From: an uncultured Bacilli bacterium
GTDB lineage: Bacteria; Bacillota_I; Bacilli_A; RF39; UBA660
Length of the DNA stretch: 9,828 bases
Direction of reading: 5' to 3'
Assembly: GCA_944371545.1 (NCBI GenBank)
Contig: CALVXT010000036.1
Span: 1-9,828, forward strand
A program made the translations under genes and the position numbers. The notes under the pieces are model-generated. The model was not told the origin of the DNA. It worked only from the letters and a program-made list of their open reading frames with translations, and made no database searches. Below, one piece after another: positions 1-6,063 of the stretch (position 1 is its first letter; every line of letters begins with the position of its first letter).

Positions 1-622
1 TATAGTCTCTTAAATGGAAAGCAAACAGAAAATACGAATCCAATGTATCTAAATCCAAAGAACTATTAAAATAACGAAGTTCTAAAGTCGTACCATTCAA
101 GCAAATACAATTACCTTTCCTTCTAAGCATTGCTAAATTTCTAGTTTGTAAACATCCAATAACTTTAAATGCAGTTAACGGCTTAATATCAAGGAAAATA
201 GAATCTCTTATCTTTTCGTATTCTCCTTTAGCCACATCATAAATTTCTGGTTGGAAAGCATATAAAAACTTTAAAAGTTTTTGAATATCTTCCCAATTTG
301 TTAAAAAAGAACTATCCAAATGAATATGAAACCCTGTAAACGAAGAATTTTCCTTAAGAAATGCCCCTTCTTTTTTTAACGCTTTTAAATAAAATCGTAA
401 ATCTTTTAAACACTTTTGATAATCATTTAAAATTGGTGAAACTAATTCACCCCCAAAATAAGAATTATGAATTTTTTTAGTAATATCAGGCTCATCTTTC
501 ACATGGTAAAAAGTATAAGGAACTCTAGTATATTTTTCATAAAATAAAAGGCCATATTTCTCGACTAAATAATTTAAATTTGCTCCAAAAAACTCTAATT
601 CATAGCCAAATTGCTTTTTCAC
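1..622 (-). CDS. Amidoligase-family protein (COOH-NH2 ligase, glutamate-cysteine-ligase-like fold), C-terminus beyond window
   Basis: This is the N-terminal 207 codons of a gene that runs off the left edge. The GTG start at 620-622 is chosen because a strong ribosome site, AGGGGG (629-634), lies 6 nt upstream; there is no usable ATG. Visible motifs fit the amidoligase family: FGYELEFF (residues 5-12, with acidic E8/E10), GGELVSPIL (57-65), GFHIHLD (97-103) and TLELRYF (179-185), which correspond to the metal/ATP-binding acidic strand, the conserved ELVSP turn, the HxH strand and the E-x-R strand of GCS-like ligases. Family members are predicted to join a carboxyl to an amine using ATP, in peptide tagging or small-peptide synthesis; the substrate here is unknown. 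It is divergent from a transglutaminase-like gene. The family call rests on motif recognition only. Confidence 0.72.
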   Translation of the reverse strand, partial: MKKQFGYELEFFGANLNYLVEKYGLLFYEKYTRVPYTFYHVKDEPDITKKIHNSYFGGELVSPILNDYQKCLKDLRFYLKALKKEGAFLKENSSFTGFHIHLDSSFLTNWEDIQKLLKFLYAFQPEIYDVAKGEYEKIRDSIFLDIKPLTAFKVIGCLQTRNLAMLRRKGNCICLNGTTLELRYFNSSLDLDTLDSYFLFAFHLRDY

Positions 623-650
623 AAAATTCCCCCTTTTTACATAATGTCTA

Positions 651-678
651 ATTATAGCATATTTAAGAAAAAAAGCAA
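651..678 (-). promoter_or_regulatory. Promoter of the amidoligase gene
   Basis: A perfect -10 TATAAT (651-656 on the minus strand) is preceded by TTGCTT (673-678) with a 16-bp spacer. It gives a leader of about 25 nt containing the AGGGGG ribosome site. Confidence 0.5.
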
Positions 679-685
679 ATTCTGA

Positions 686-714
686 TTGAAGTAAACATAT
701 AGATTTGATAAAAT
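686..714 (+). promoter_or_regulatory. Promoter of the transglutaminase-like gene
   Basis: TTGAAG (686-691), a 17-bp spacer and TAAAAT (709-714) point to a start site near 721, only about 10 nt before the ATG at 731. There is no recognisable Shine-Dalgarno sequence in that leader. The promoter is back to back with the amidoligase promoter, so one bound regulator could affect both genes. Confidence 0.5.
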
Positions 715-730
715 GAGATTGTGATGAATA

Positions 731-1693
731 ATGAAATCGTTATTGAAAAAGCTTTTTATTCCTATTTTGTGCCTATTTATTCTTCTTTTTGTGCTATTGA
801 ATGCAAATAATTGGAGTAATTTTTTAACCAACTATACAATAAATGACCCTGAAGTATACATTCCAAAAGCAAACTCTTATGTTAAAGAAGAAGATTTTTT
901 ATTTGTACAAAATATTGAAAACTTCATGCCTTTCAGTAAAGGAGATTTAAAAAATATTTACTATACAATTGTCAATAACGGTTGGAAAGAATTTACTTTT
1001 TATTGTCCAAGTGAATATGTAAAATGCTTAGAAGATGTAAAAGAAATCAGTAATGACCAAGACTTACTTACTCATTTAAACAATTATGTTCATCCTTACA
1101 ATGGCTTTTCAAATGTAAAAACTGTTATCAGTGAATCAGGAGATATTACAGTATCCATTTCTTATTTTTATTCAGATGAACAAATTAAGGCTATCAATAA
1201 AAAAATTGATGAAATATACAAAAACATTATTACTAACGATATGGATACATATACTAAAATTTTAACTATTCATGACTATATTATTAATAATACCAAATAC
1301 GATATTGAAAGAAATAATAATGGAAACAGCATCTACCATTCATACATAGCTTATGGTCCTTTATTAGAAGGATATGCCACATGTAATGGATACACAGATG
1401 CAATGGCCTTATTCTTAGAAAAAATGAATATTCCTAACTTTAAAGTTGCGATGACACCAGAAAAAAACAGCGATACAGAAGGCCATGTTTGGAATGCTGT
1501 TTATTTAAACAATCAATGGTTTCATTTAGACTTGACTTGGGATGACCCCGTAAGTAATGATGGCACAGATTACTTACAACACAAGTATTTTTTAATTACG
1601 ACATCACAATTAGAAGAAGCAGACACTTCAGGTGAGGTCATTGTAACAGAACATCAATTCAAAAAAAATATTTATCCTGAATTAAAAAATTAG
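731..1693 (+). CDS. Membrane-anchored transglutaminase-like cysteine protein
   Basis: The 320-residue protein begins with basic residues and one hydrophobic segment (about residues 8-25), a signal anchor that places the rest outside the cell. The C-terminal half is a transglutaminase-like (papain-fold) domain with all three catalytic residues in the expected contexts: Cys218 in EGYATCNGYTDA, His252 in GHVWNAV and Asp267 in WFHLDLTWDDP. Such proteins act as peptidases or protein crosslinkers on the cell surface; which of the two cannot be told here. Residues 30-160 are not recognised. The start at 731 is fixed by an in-frame TGA at 725, but it lacks a good ribosome site, so initiation on a very short leader is likely. 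The gene is divergent from the amidoligase and convergent with miaA. Confidence 0.85.
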   Translation: MKSLLKKLFIPILCLFILLFVLLNANNWSNFLTNYTINDPEVYIPKANSYVKEEDFLFVQNIENFMPFSKGDLKNIYYTIVNNGWKEFTFYCPSEYVKCLEDVKEISNDQDLLTHLNNYVHPYNGFSNVKTVISESGDITVSISYFYSDEQIKAINKKIDEIYKNIITNDMDTYTKILTIHDYIINNTKYDIERNNNGNSIYHSYIAYGPLLEGYATCNGYTDAMALFLEKMNIPNFKVAMTPEKNSDTEGHVWNAVYLNNQWFHLDLTWDDPVSNDGTDYLQHKYFLITTSQLEEADTSGEVIVTEHQFKKNIYPELKN

Positions 1694-1719
1694 AAAGTAT
1701 AAAAGCTTCCTAATTTTTT
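1684..1719. terminator. Bidirectional terminator shared by the transglutaminase-like gene and miaA
   Basis: The stem has A6 (1684-1689), TTAG, one A/C mismatch and AAG on the left arm, and CTT, C and CTAAT6 on the right arm, around an 8-nt loop (1698-1705). A-tract and T-tract flank the stem, so it works in both directions. Both stop codons (1691-1693 plus, 1710-1712 minus) lie inside the stem. Confidence 0.75.
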
Positions 1720-2570
1720 TCTGTTTCAATATATTTTTCTACTTCTTCAACTGTTGCTTGAAAGTTTTCATAATTCACCTGAAACCATTGAACTGGCAAT
1801 TGATGATTAAAAAATGTATATTGCCTCTTAGCATAATGCCGAGAATTTTTTTGAATCTCAATAATAGCTTCATCCAAACTACATAAACCATCAAAATGTT
1901 TATATAACTCTTTATATCCAATACCAGTTTCTAAGGCTTTACTACGAATATTCATATCATAAAACTTTCTAACTTCTTCCACAAGACCATTTTGAATCAT
2001 TTTCTCTACTCTTTTATCAATAATTTCATAAAGCTTTTTTCGATCTGTAGTAAGCCCGGCATAAAAAGCTTTATACAAAGGTTTTGGTTCAACCTGAAGG
2101 GTATTTTCTCGTTCTAAAAAGCGAATTAATCTTTTTCGATTATTAACATGAATTGAACAGTTTTTGTCTTTTTCTAAGCATTTTTTTAAAAGTTCTTCAT
2201 TTGAAAATTGATCATAAATCCCCTTGTTTTTCTCTTCTAAAGAAAAACGGTAATCAAACAAAGCTGCCTTTAAATAAAGCCCCGTCCCACCAACAAAAAT
2301 AATATTTCTATCTTTAAATTTTTCTAATAATATCCTAACATCTTTTTGATAATCAAAAACTGTATAATTTATTTTGGGATCTACAAAATCAAAAAGATAA
2401 TGTTCTATGCCTTCTTTTTCTTCTTCCGTAACTTTAGCCGTACCAATATCCATTCCTTTATAAACTTGCATAGCATCACAATTTATAATGATTGCATCAT
2501 ATTTTTTAGCAAGCTCCACACTCATTTTAGTTTTTCCAACACCAGTTGGCCCAACAATACATAAAATCAT
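1710..2570 (-). CDS. miaA: tRNA dimethylallyltransferase MiaA
   Basis: MiaA transfers the dimethylallyl group of DMAPP to N6 of adenine 37 in tRNAs that read codons starting with U; it acts in the cytoplasm. The sequence shows the P-loop GPTGVGKT (residues 7-14), DAMQVYKGMDIGTAK (32-46) with the catalytic-type aspartate, the substrate-pocket motif GGTGLYLKA (94-102), and the C-terminal ALETGIGYKEL block that is typical of the family. At 286 residues it is slightly shorter than usual for bacteria (about 300-315) but has no visible gap. The start is fixed because an in-frame TGA lies just upstream. The ribosome site is weak: the leader is a run of GTGATGT repeats rather than a clear GGAGG. The gene appears monocistronic, between the surface-protein gene and the convergent transglutaminase gene. 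Confidence 0.96.
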   Translation of the reverse strand: MILCIVGPTGVGKTKMSVELAKKYDAIIINCDAMQVYKGMDIGTAKVTEEEKEGIEHYLFDFVDPKINYTVFDYQKDVRILLEKFKDRNIIFVGGTGLYLKAALFDYRFSLEEKNKGIYDQFSNEELLKKCLEKDKNCSIHVNNRKRLIRFLERENTLQVEPKPLYKAFYAGLTTDRKKLYEIIDKRVEKMIQNGLVEEVRKFYDMNIRSKALETGIGYKELYKHFDGLCSLDEAIIEIQKNSRHYAKRQYTFFNHQLPVQWFQVNYENFQATVEEVEKYIETEKN

Positions 2571-2594
2571 TTCACATCACATCACTTACGTTAT

Positions 2595-2600
2595 ATTATA
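2595..2600 (-). promoter_or_regulatory. -10 element upstream of miaA
   Basis: A perfect TATAAT lies 25 bp upstream of the miaA start. No good -35 hexamer is visible at 16-18 bp (TTTTAT at 2618-2623 is poor), and the inverted repeat at 2605-2635 occupies that position. Confidence 0.4.
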
Positions 2601-2604
2601 GAAC

Positions 2605-2635
2605 AAAAGAAAATGAAATAAAACTATTTTCTTTT
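2605..2635 (-). terminator. AT-only inverted repeat after the surface-protein gene, probable terminator
   Basis: A perfect 10-bp inverted repeat, AAAAGAAAAT (2605-2614) and ATTTTCTTTT (2626-2635), encloses an 11-nt loop. It lies 33 nt past the surface-protein stop and ends in a T-rich tract on the minus strand. The stem is almost all A-T, so it may be weak. It overlaps the miaA promoter region, so it could instead bind a regulator. Confidence 0.4.
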
Positions 2636-2667
2636 AATCACGATCCTTATTTAAAACTGTCCGTAGG

Positions 2668-3996
2668 TCAGGATATGCGATATGGATTATCTTTGGTTCC
2701 GTTTCCAGTAATTGTCACGTCAGCCTTTAGATTGATAACCGGACGTACACCGTGAGTATAAACAACATCATAATCATCTAAACCTCCCGAAGAATTTACA
2801 CCGAATATATTAGAATACCATCGTGCATTACCGAACGGCACATAACTTCCAACTGGAGTCATTGTCCAAAAGGTATTTCCTGTCGTTAAATAGCCATTCG
2901 AATTTGCTTTTTGATGATTGGAACTTCCATCAAATACTCCACCACCATGACCAGAAAAAATAACTTCATCCACAGTAATCAGTCCTATCGGTTTACTTAA
3001 AGCCTTATTTTCCTTATTTGATGTAGAAACGGTATATAAATCATTTGTATTTTCACATAATAATGTCGGGGTACTTTCCACTACTCTTAAATATCCTTTA
3101 TAATAAGTAATTTCTTTTATAGTTCCTGCTCCAGTTTGGTTATTTAAACTACTTCGATCTCCACAAAAGCCTGCATTGATATCAATATAATTTACATAAT
3201 TTGTTAATTTTTCATCATAGAAAGTATCAACAGCTGTTTTAATCTTTGAAGAAGTTCCTGTTCCATGTGCATTTCCACTTGTATACATATACCCAACATA
3301 CATATTATCATCGTTTCTTGAATTAAATTGACTTGTTCCAATTTGCCTATCATCACTTATCTCGCCATTATCACGAGCTACTGTTCCATCATAAATAATT
3401 CTTATTGTTCCATCTCCATTAATTCTTATAATTCTCCACCAAAGATCTGCAAATTTAAAATAGTTATTTTCTACACTTCCTCGGTAATAATAACTTGTTC
3501 CATCTGCATCTGTTGTTTCAAATATTCCTTTTTCATGACTTTCACAAACTTCATCATCACATGCTGATTTTGTAAAATCGGGCGTGTATTCATATACTTC
3601 TAATTCACCTAAGATCGTATTTACTTTTTTTGTTTTTTCAAAATATAAAGTGCATTTTGTTCTTGTTTTGGTTAAATTTCTTACTTCTGGAAACCATTCA
3701 TTATAATTCCATGTTACATGTGCATTATTTGTACAACTTGACTTTTCTTCATCAAATACATACCCACTATTTTGTAAAGGCATTTCACTTGTAAGTTCAT
3801 CATCTACATAATAAGCAAAATATACATCTCCTAAATCTTGTACTGTTCCGCGCATTATTGTAAACTCTGCTTTTGTATGAAATATAGCAAAAGTGGTATA
3901 AAAGAATACTCCTGTTACTAATAAGATACATACAACTGTAAAGATTGTTATTCCAACTTTTTTTGGTTCTATTTGTTTATATTTTTTTAGTTTCAT
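2668..3996 (-). CDS. Membrane-anchored surface protein of unknown function, possible C-type-lectin-like C-terminus
   Basis: The 442-residue protein has a lysine-rich N-terminus, one hydrophobic segment (about residues 14-39) and a long extracellular part. Two cysteine pairs (C88/C115, C146/C151) and C278/C314 suggest disulphides. The block YFKFADLWWRIIRINGDGTI (179-198) and the ending GVRPVINLKADVTITGNG (416-433) followed by NPY resemble a family of surface proteins common in gut Erysipelotrichales-like bacteria. The part from FWTMTPVG (376) to VRPVINL recalls DUF6273 or formylglycine-enzyme/C-lectin folds; this is a recollection of pattern, not a search result. No sortase motif is seen. The ATG has a GGTGAT ribosome site (4003-4008) 6 nt upstream, buried in a hairpin. 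The protein may bind an extracellular ligand, but no function is shown. Confidence 0.7.
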   Translation of the reverse strand: MKLKKYKQIEPKKVGITIFTVVCILLVTGVFFYTTFAIFHTKAEFTIMRGTVQDLGDVYFAYYVDDELTSEMPLQNSGYVFDEEKSSCTNNAHVTWNYNEWFPEVRNLTKTRTKCTLYFEKTKKVNTILGELEVYEYTPDFTKSACDDEVCESHEKGIFETTDADGTSYYYRGSVENNYFKFADLWWRIIRINGDGTIRIIYDGTVARDNGEISDDRQIGTSQFNSRNDDNMYVGYMYTSGNAHGTGTSSKIKTAVDTFYDEKLTNYVNYIDINAGFCGDRSSLNNQTGAGTIKEITYYKGYLRVVESTPTLLCENTNDLYTVSTSNKENKALSKPIGLITVDEVIFSGHGGGVFDGSSNHQKANSNGYLTTGNTFWTMTPVGSYVPFGNARWYSNIFGVNSSGGLDDYDVVYTHGVRPVINLKADVTITGNGTKDNPYRIS

Positions 3997-4026
3997 AAAA
4001 AAATCACCATAGTTTCCTATGATGAT
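3997..4026 (-). promoter_or_regulatory. Hairpin sequestering the ribosome site of the surface-protein gene (also terminator-like)
   Basis: On the minus strand ATCATCATAG (4026-4017) pairs with CTATGGTGAT (4012-4003) in a 10-bp stem with one G-U wobble and a GAAA tetraloop, followed by a T run up to the ATG at 3996. The right arm contains the whole Shine-Dalgarno GGTGAT. If formed in RNA it would block translation of the surface protein, or stop transcripts arriving from the transposase gene. Confidence 0.6.
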
Positions 4027-4048
4027 TCTATCATGATACCCCCCCTCC
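4017..4048 (-). promoter_or_regulatory. Five-codon leader ORF (MIESS) with strong ribosome site
   Basis: A GGAG followed by a G run (4048-4039) stands 4 nt before ATG at 4034. The frame reads Met-Ile-Glu-Ser-Ser and stops with TAG at 4019-4017. Those stop bases are the end of the left arm of the sequestering hairpin, so a ribosome on the leader would hold the hairpin open. No experimental support; it is a reading of the layout. Confidence 0.4.
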
Positions 4049-4055
4049 AGGTCAA
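4025..4055 (-). promoter_or_regulatory. Possible hybrid promoter at the IS border
   Basis: TTGACC (4050-4055, inside the IS end) and TAGAAT (4025-4030, outside) are in promoter order towards the surface-protein gene. The 19-bp spacer is longer than ideal. Its start site, near 4018, would fall inside the hairpin and remove its left arm. Confidence 0.25.
4043..4048. repeat. Candidate target-site duplication, left copy
   Basis: CCCTCC here recurs at 6004-6009 on the other side of the IS. It is short and lies in a C-rich run, so chance identity is possible. Confidence 0.35.
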
Positions 4056-5914
4056 CCGAAAATTGTTTTTTTTAAAAAGAATTTTACAAATACTTGATGA
4101 ACAAAAGACAAATTTTGTTCAAAACTCTGAGGTGTTGCTAGTTCCTCTAGCATTTTCACAATCTTTTCGAACGAATACATGTTATATACCCTTCTTATAT
4201 TCGACGACAAAAAGTGTAGAGCTGTTTCTCCACTTACTTTTTTCTTCCCTTTCATGTGATAATTAGAATAGTTATCCACAGTCTTCATCGTTCCTTGGCT
4301 ATGTTCACTTGTTGCCATTCGCTTCTTTAATAACTCTGGATCTAGTTTTAATTCAAACTTTACCACTTTCTTGATCACTTTCTTTCTTTTTCCTCGTACT
4401 TGGCTTATTATCTCCCGTGCTTGTGCCTGTAAATTGTTTCTTGGATGCACCTCTGTTTGGTTTTCTTTCATACAGATTTCTTTATATGGACTTTTCGTGC
4501 ATGGGTTTTTGCAATTCTTACATGCAAACTTATTGGCATATCTTATTACTCCATCTGCTCGTTTTGATTTTGGATTTAAATGCTCTCCCATTGGACATAT
4601 TACAGCTCCCGTATGAGCATCTTTTAGAAATATTTGTTCTCTTACTGCTCTTTCTGTTATTTCTTCCGTTGTTGCTTCCTCGTTCTTTTCTCCCTGTTCT
4701 TCTTCACTTACTTTTTTTGTGACTTCTTCGACTCTTATATTGCTTATTACATTTTTATAACTCTCGGGAATTTTTCCTGCTCGTAAACATTTCTTTATAT
4801 CTTTCCCTGTTGTACTTTTTTCCTCTTCTTCTGTTATTTCTGCCTCTTCATATTCCGTTTCCAATTCGATACTCTCTATTTTTTTATCTTTTGGTGTTAC
4901 TTGTGGTATTACTCCTTTTTCTAAACAATCCACCATATCTGCTTTACTATCATATCCTTTGTCTGTTACATTGGTGATCACATTTCCTTCTCCATATTCT
5001 TTTTTAATAATCGTTCCTAAGCTATTCATACTTCCTATATCTGCTGGATTATCATCTGTATCTATTGCTATGGTTAAATGCGTCTCAATATCTACTGCTG
5101 TTTGATTATTATAACAAACTTCAAATTTGCCATTATTTTTCATGAGTTTACTTTCAGGATCTGTTAGAGATATTTGACTGGTTTTGGTATCTACCATTTT
5201 TTTTAGCATCTCTTCATGTTTATTTTTTCTTGCTATAATTTCTTCTAATTCCGCTTTTGCTTTGATTAATTCTTCTTGTACTTGAAGAAATTCTTGAACG
5301 ATTTTTTCTTTTTCTTCTTCGCTTTCCATTCCTTTTAAATATTCTTCTACCTTTTCTTGTTCTTTTTCTAAAGCAATTTTCACTTCTTCTTTTACATCTT
5401 CTATTGCTTTCTTTTCTCTTACTATACGATCCATTACCTTATTCTTGGTATAATTCTTTTCTTTACTATTTACTGCTTTTATTTTAAATCCATCTTGACT
5501 ATAATTTTTTATTTTTAATATTCCCATCTTAATAAACATTCTGTTTACTTCATAAAAAATTTTTTTGATTTCTTCTATATGTTCTTTTCGATAATCATTT
5601 ATCGTATTCGCATCTGGTTTTAAACCGCCTACTAACCATTGAAATCTTAAATCATTTTTACACGCTTCTTCTAATTTTCTTCCTGAATGTATCCCTTTTC
5701 TATACCCATATATTAAGATTTTTAACATGTCTTTATCTCCATATTTTGGACATCCTGCATTACTTTTTCGTTCTTTATCTTTATATCCTACTTTTTGCAA
5801 ATCTATGCATTCTACTATTTTATCTACTATTCTTACTTCATCTTCTGGGGCTATTTCACTTTCTAAGATAACTATACGACATTCATTTCTTAATTGTTTT
5901 GTCTTTTCTCTCAT
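4052..5914 (-). CDS. IS1182-family DDE transposase
   Basis: The 620-residue protein shows the IS1182 order: an N-terminal helix-rich DNA-binding part with GRKLEEACKNDLRFQWLVGG (78-97), first catalytic Asp141 in SQDGFKI, second Asp318 in TDKGYDS, and Glu537 in ATSEHSQGTMK near the C-terminus. Residues 150-245 form a charged Glu/Lys coiled coil and 350-420 an acidic, low-complexity insert. A cysteine group, ACKNCKNPC (464-472) with C440 and C481, may bind zinc. All catalytic residues are present, so it may be active. It starts at ATG 5914 after AAAGGA (5927-5932) with a long 12-nt gap. The last residues are encoded by the left terminal repeat, ending in TGA. Confidence 0.93.
   Translation of the reverse strand: MREKTKQLRNECRIVILESEIAPEDEVRIVDKIVECIDLQKVGYKDKERKSNAGCPKYGDKDMLKILIYGYRKGIHSGRKLEEACKNDLRFQWLVGGLKPDANTINDYRKEHIEEIKKIFYEVNRMFIKMGILKIKNYSQDGFKIKAVNSKEKNYTKNKVMDRIVREKKAIEDVKEEVKIALEKEQEKVEEYLKGMESEEEKEKIVQEFLQVQEELIKAKAELEEIIARKNKHEEMLKKMVDTKTSQISLTDPESKLMKNNGKFEVCYNNQTAVDIETHLTIAIDTDDNPADIGSMNSLGTIIKKEYGEGNVITNVTDKGYDSKADMVDCLEKGVIPQVTPKDKKIESIELETEYEEAEITEEEEKSTTGKDIKKCLRAGKIPESYKNVISNIRVEEVTKKVSEEEQGEKNEEATTEEITERAVREQIFLKDAHTGAVICPMGEHLNPKSKRADGVIRYANKFACKNCKNPCTKSPYKEICMKENQTEVHPRNNLQAQAREIISQVRGKRKKVIKKVVKFELKLDPELLKKRMATSEHSQGTMKTVDNYSNYHMKGKKKVSGETALHFLSSNIRRVYNMYSFEKIVKMLEELATPQSFEQNLSFVHQVFVKFFLKKTIFG
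4055..4064 (+). repeat. IS terminal inverted repeat, left
   Basis: ACCGAAAATT is the exact reverse complement of 5988-5997 at the other end. It overlaps the 3' end of the transposase gene. Confidence 0.7.
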
Positions 5915-5919
5915 GAAAA

Positions 5920-5972
5920 AAACACATCCTTTATCTTGATATAACTATTATACCAAATTTTTAAATGTGTTT
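5920..5972 (-). promoter_or_regulatory. Inverted repeat around the transposase promoter, likely anti-readthrough stem
   Basis: AAACACAT (5920-5927) and ATGTGTTT (5965-5972) are perfect 8-bp inverted repeats, extendable to 11 pairs in RNA with three G-U wobbles. One arm lies upstream of the -10 box; the other lies between the ribosome site and the start codon. Only transcripts entering from outside would carry both arms and fold. Confidence 0.5.
5947..5955 (-). promoter_or_regulatory. Transposase promoter (extended -10)
   Basis: TGGTATAAT on the minus strand is a perfect extended -10 element, 32 bp before the start codon. The -35 region is poor, as is usual when TGn is present. Confidence 0.55.
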
Positions 5973-5987
5973 CGTTACATATTGGAA

Positions 5988-5997
5988 AATTTTCGGT
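5988..5997 (-). repeat. IS terminal inverted repeat, right
   Basis: AATTTTCGGT matches the left repeat at 4055-4064 in inverted orientation. Confidence 0.7.
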
Positions 5998-6003
5998 CAG
6001 TCT

Positions 6004-6009
6004 CCCTCC
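6004..6009. repeat. Candidate target-site duplication, right copy
   Basis: CCCTCC, matching 4043-4048 at the other border of the IS. Confidence 0.35.
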
Positions 6010-6063
6010 CATGGAACTTATCCCCGGCACTTCCTTTAATACACAAAAAGCGTTATTTTTTAA
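6004..6063. other. Short GC-richer spacer between IS and recombinase gene
   Basis: This 60-bp stretch is GC-richer than its surroundings and contains an imperfect dyad running from GGAACT (6014-6019) to ACTTCC. There is no clear terminator after the recombinase stop. It lies where an attachment site of a serine recombinase could sit, but there is no second copy in the window to compare. Confidence 0.2.

Larger units (their letters stand above)
4049..6003 (-). mobile_element. IS1182-like insertion sequence, apparently complete
   Basis: The element is about 1,955 bp and holds one intact transposase gene that fills nearly all of it. Its ends share AG at the outside and the inverted repeat ACCGAAAATT (4055-4064) / AATTTTCGGT (5988-5997), with four differing bases between. 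A possible 6-bp direct repeat, CCCTCC, flanks it. Length and content fit the IS1182 family. The transposase stop codon lies inside the left end. It sits between the recombinase gene and the surface-protein gene, in the same orientation as both. Exact borders are inferred. Confidence 0.75.

Noticed and set aside
2346..2564. Open frame on the plus strand opposite miaA
   Set aside because: It is antisense to a certain gene, its translation is low-complexity Ile/Phe-rich, and there is no ribosome site.
2760..2890. Variable region of a diversity-generating retroelement
   Set aside because: The fold resemblance is suggestive, but no template repeat or reverse transcriptase is present in the window.
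3328..3567. Plus-strand open frame opposite the surface-protein gene
   Set aside because: Ser/Thr/Ile/Tyr-rich shadow of the real gene, with no promoter or ribosome site.
4371..4722. Plus-strand open frames opposite the transposase
   Set aside because: Leu/Phe-rich shadows caused by the Glu/Lys-rich coding strand.
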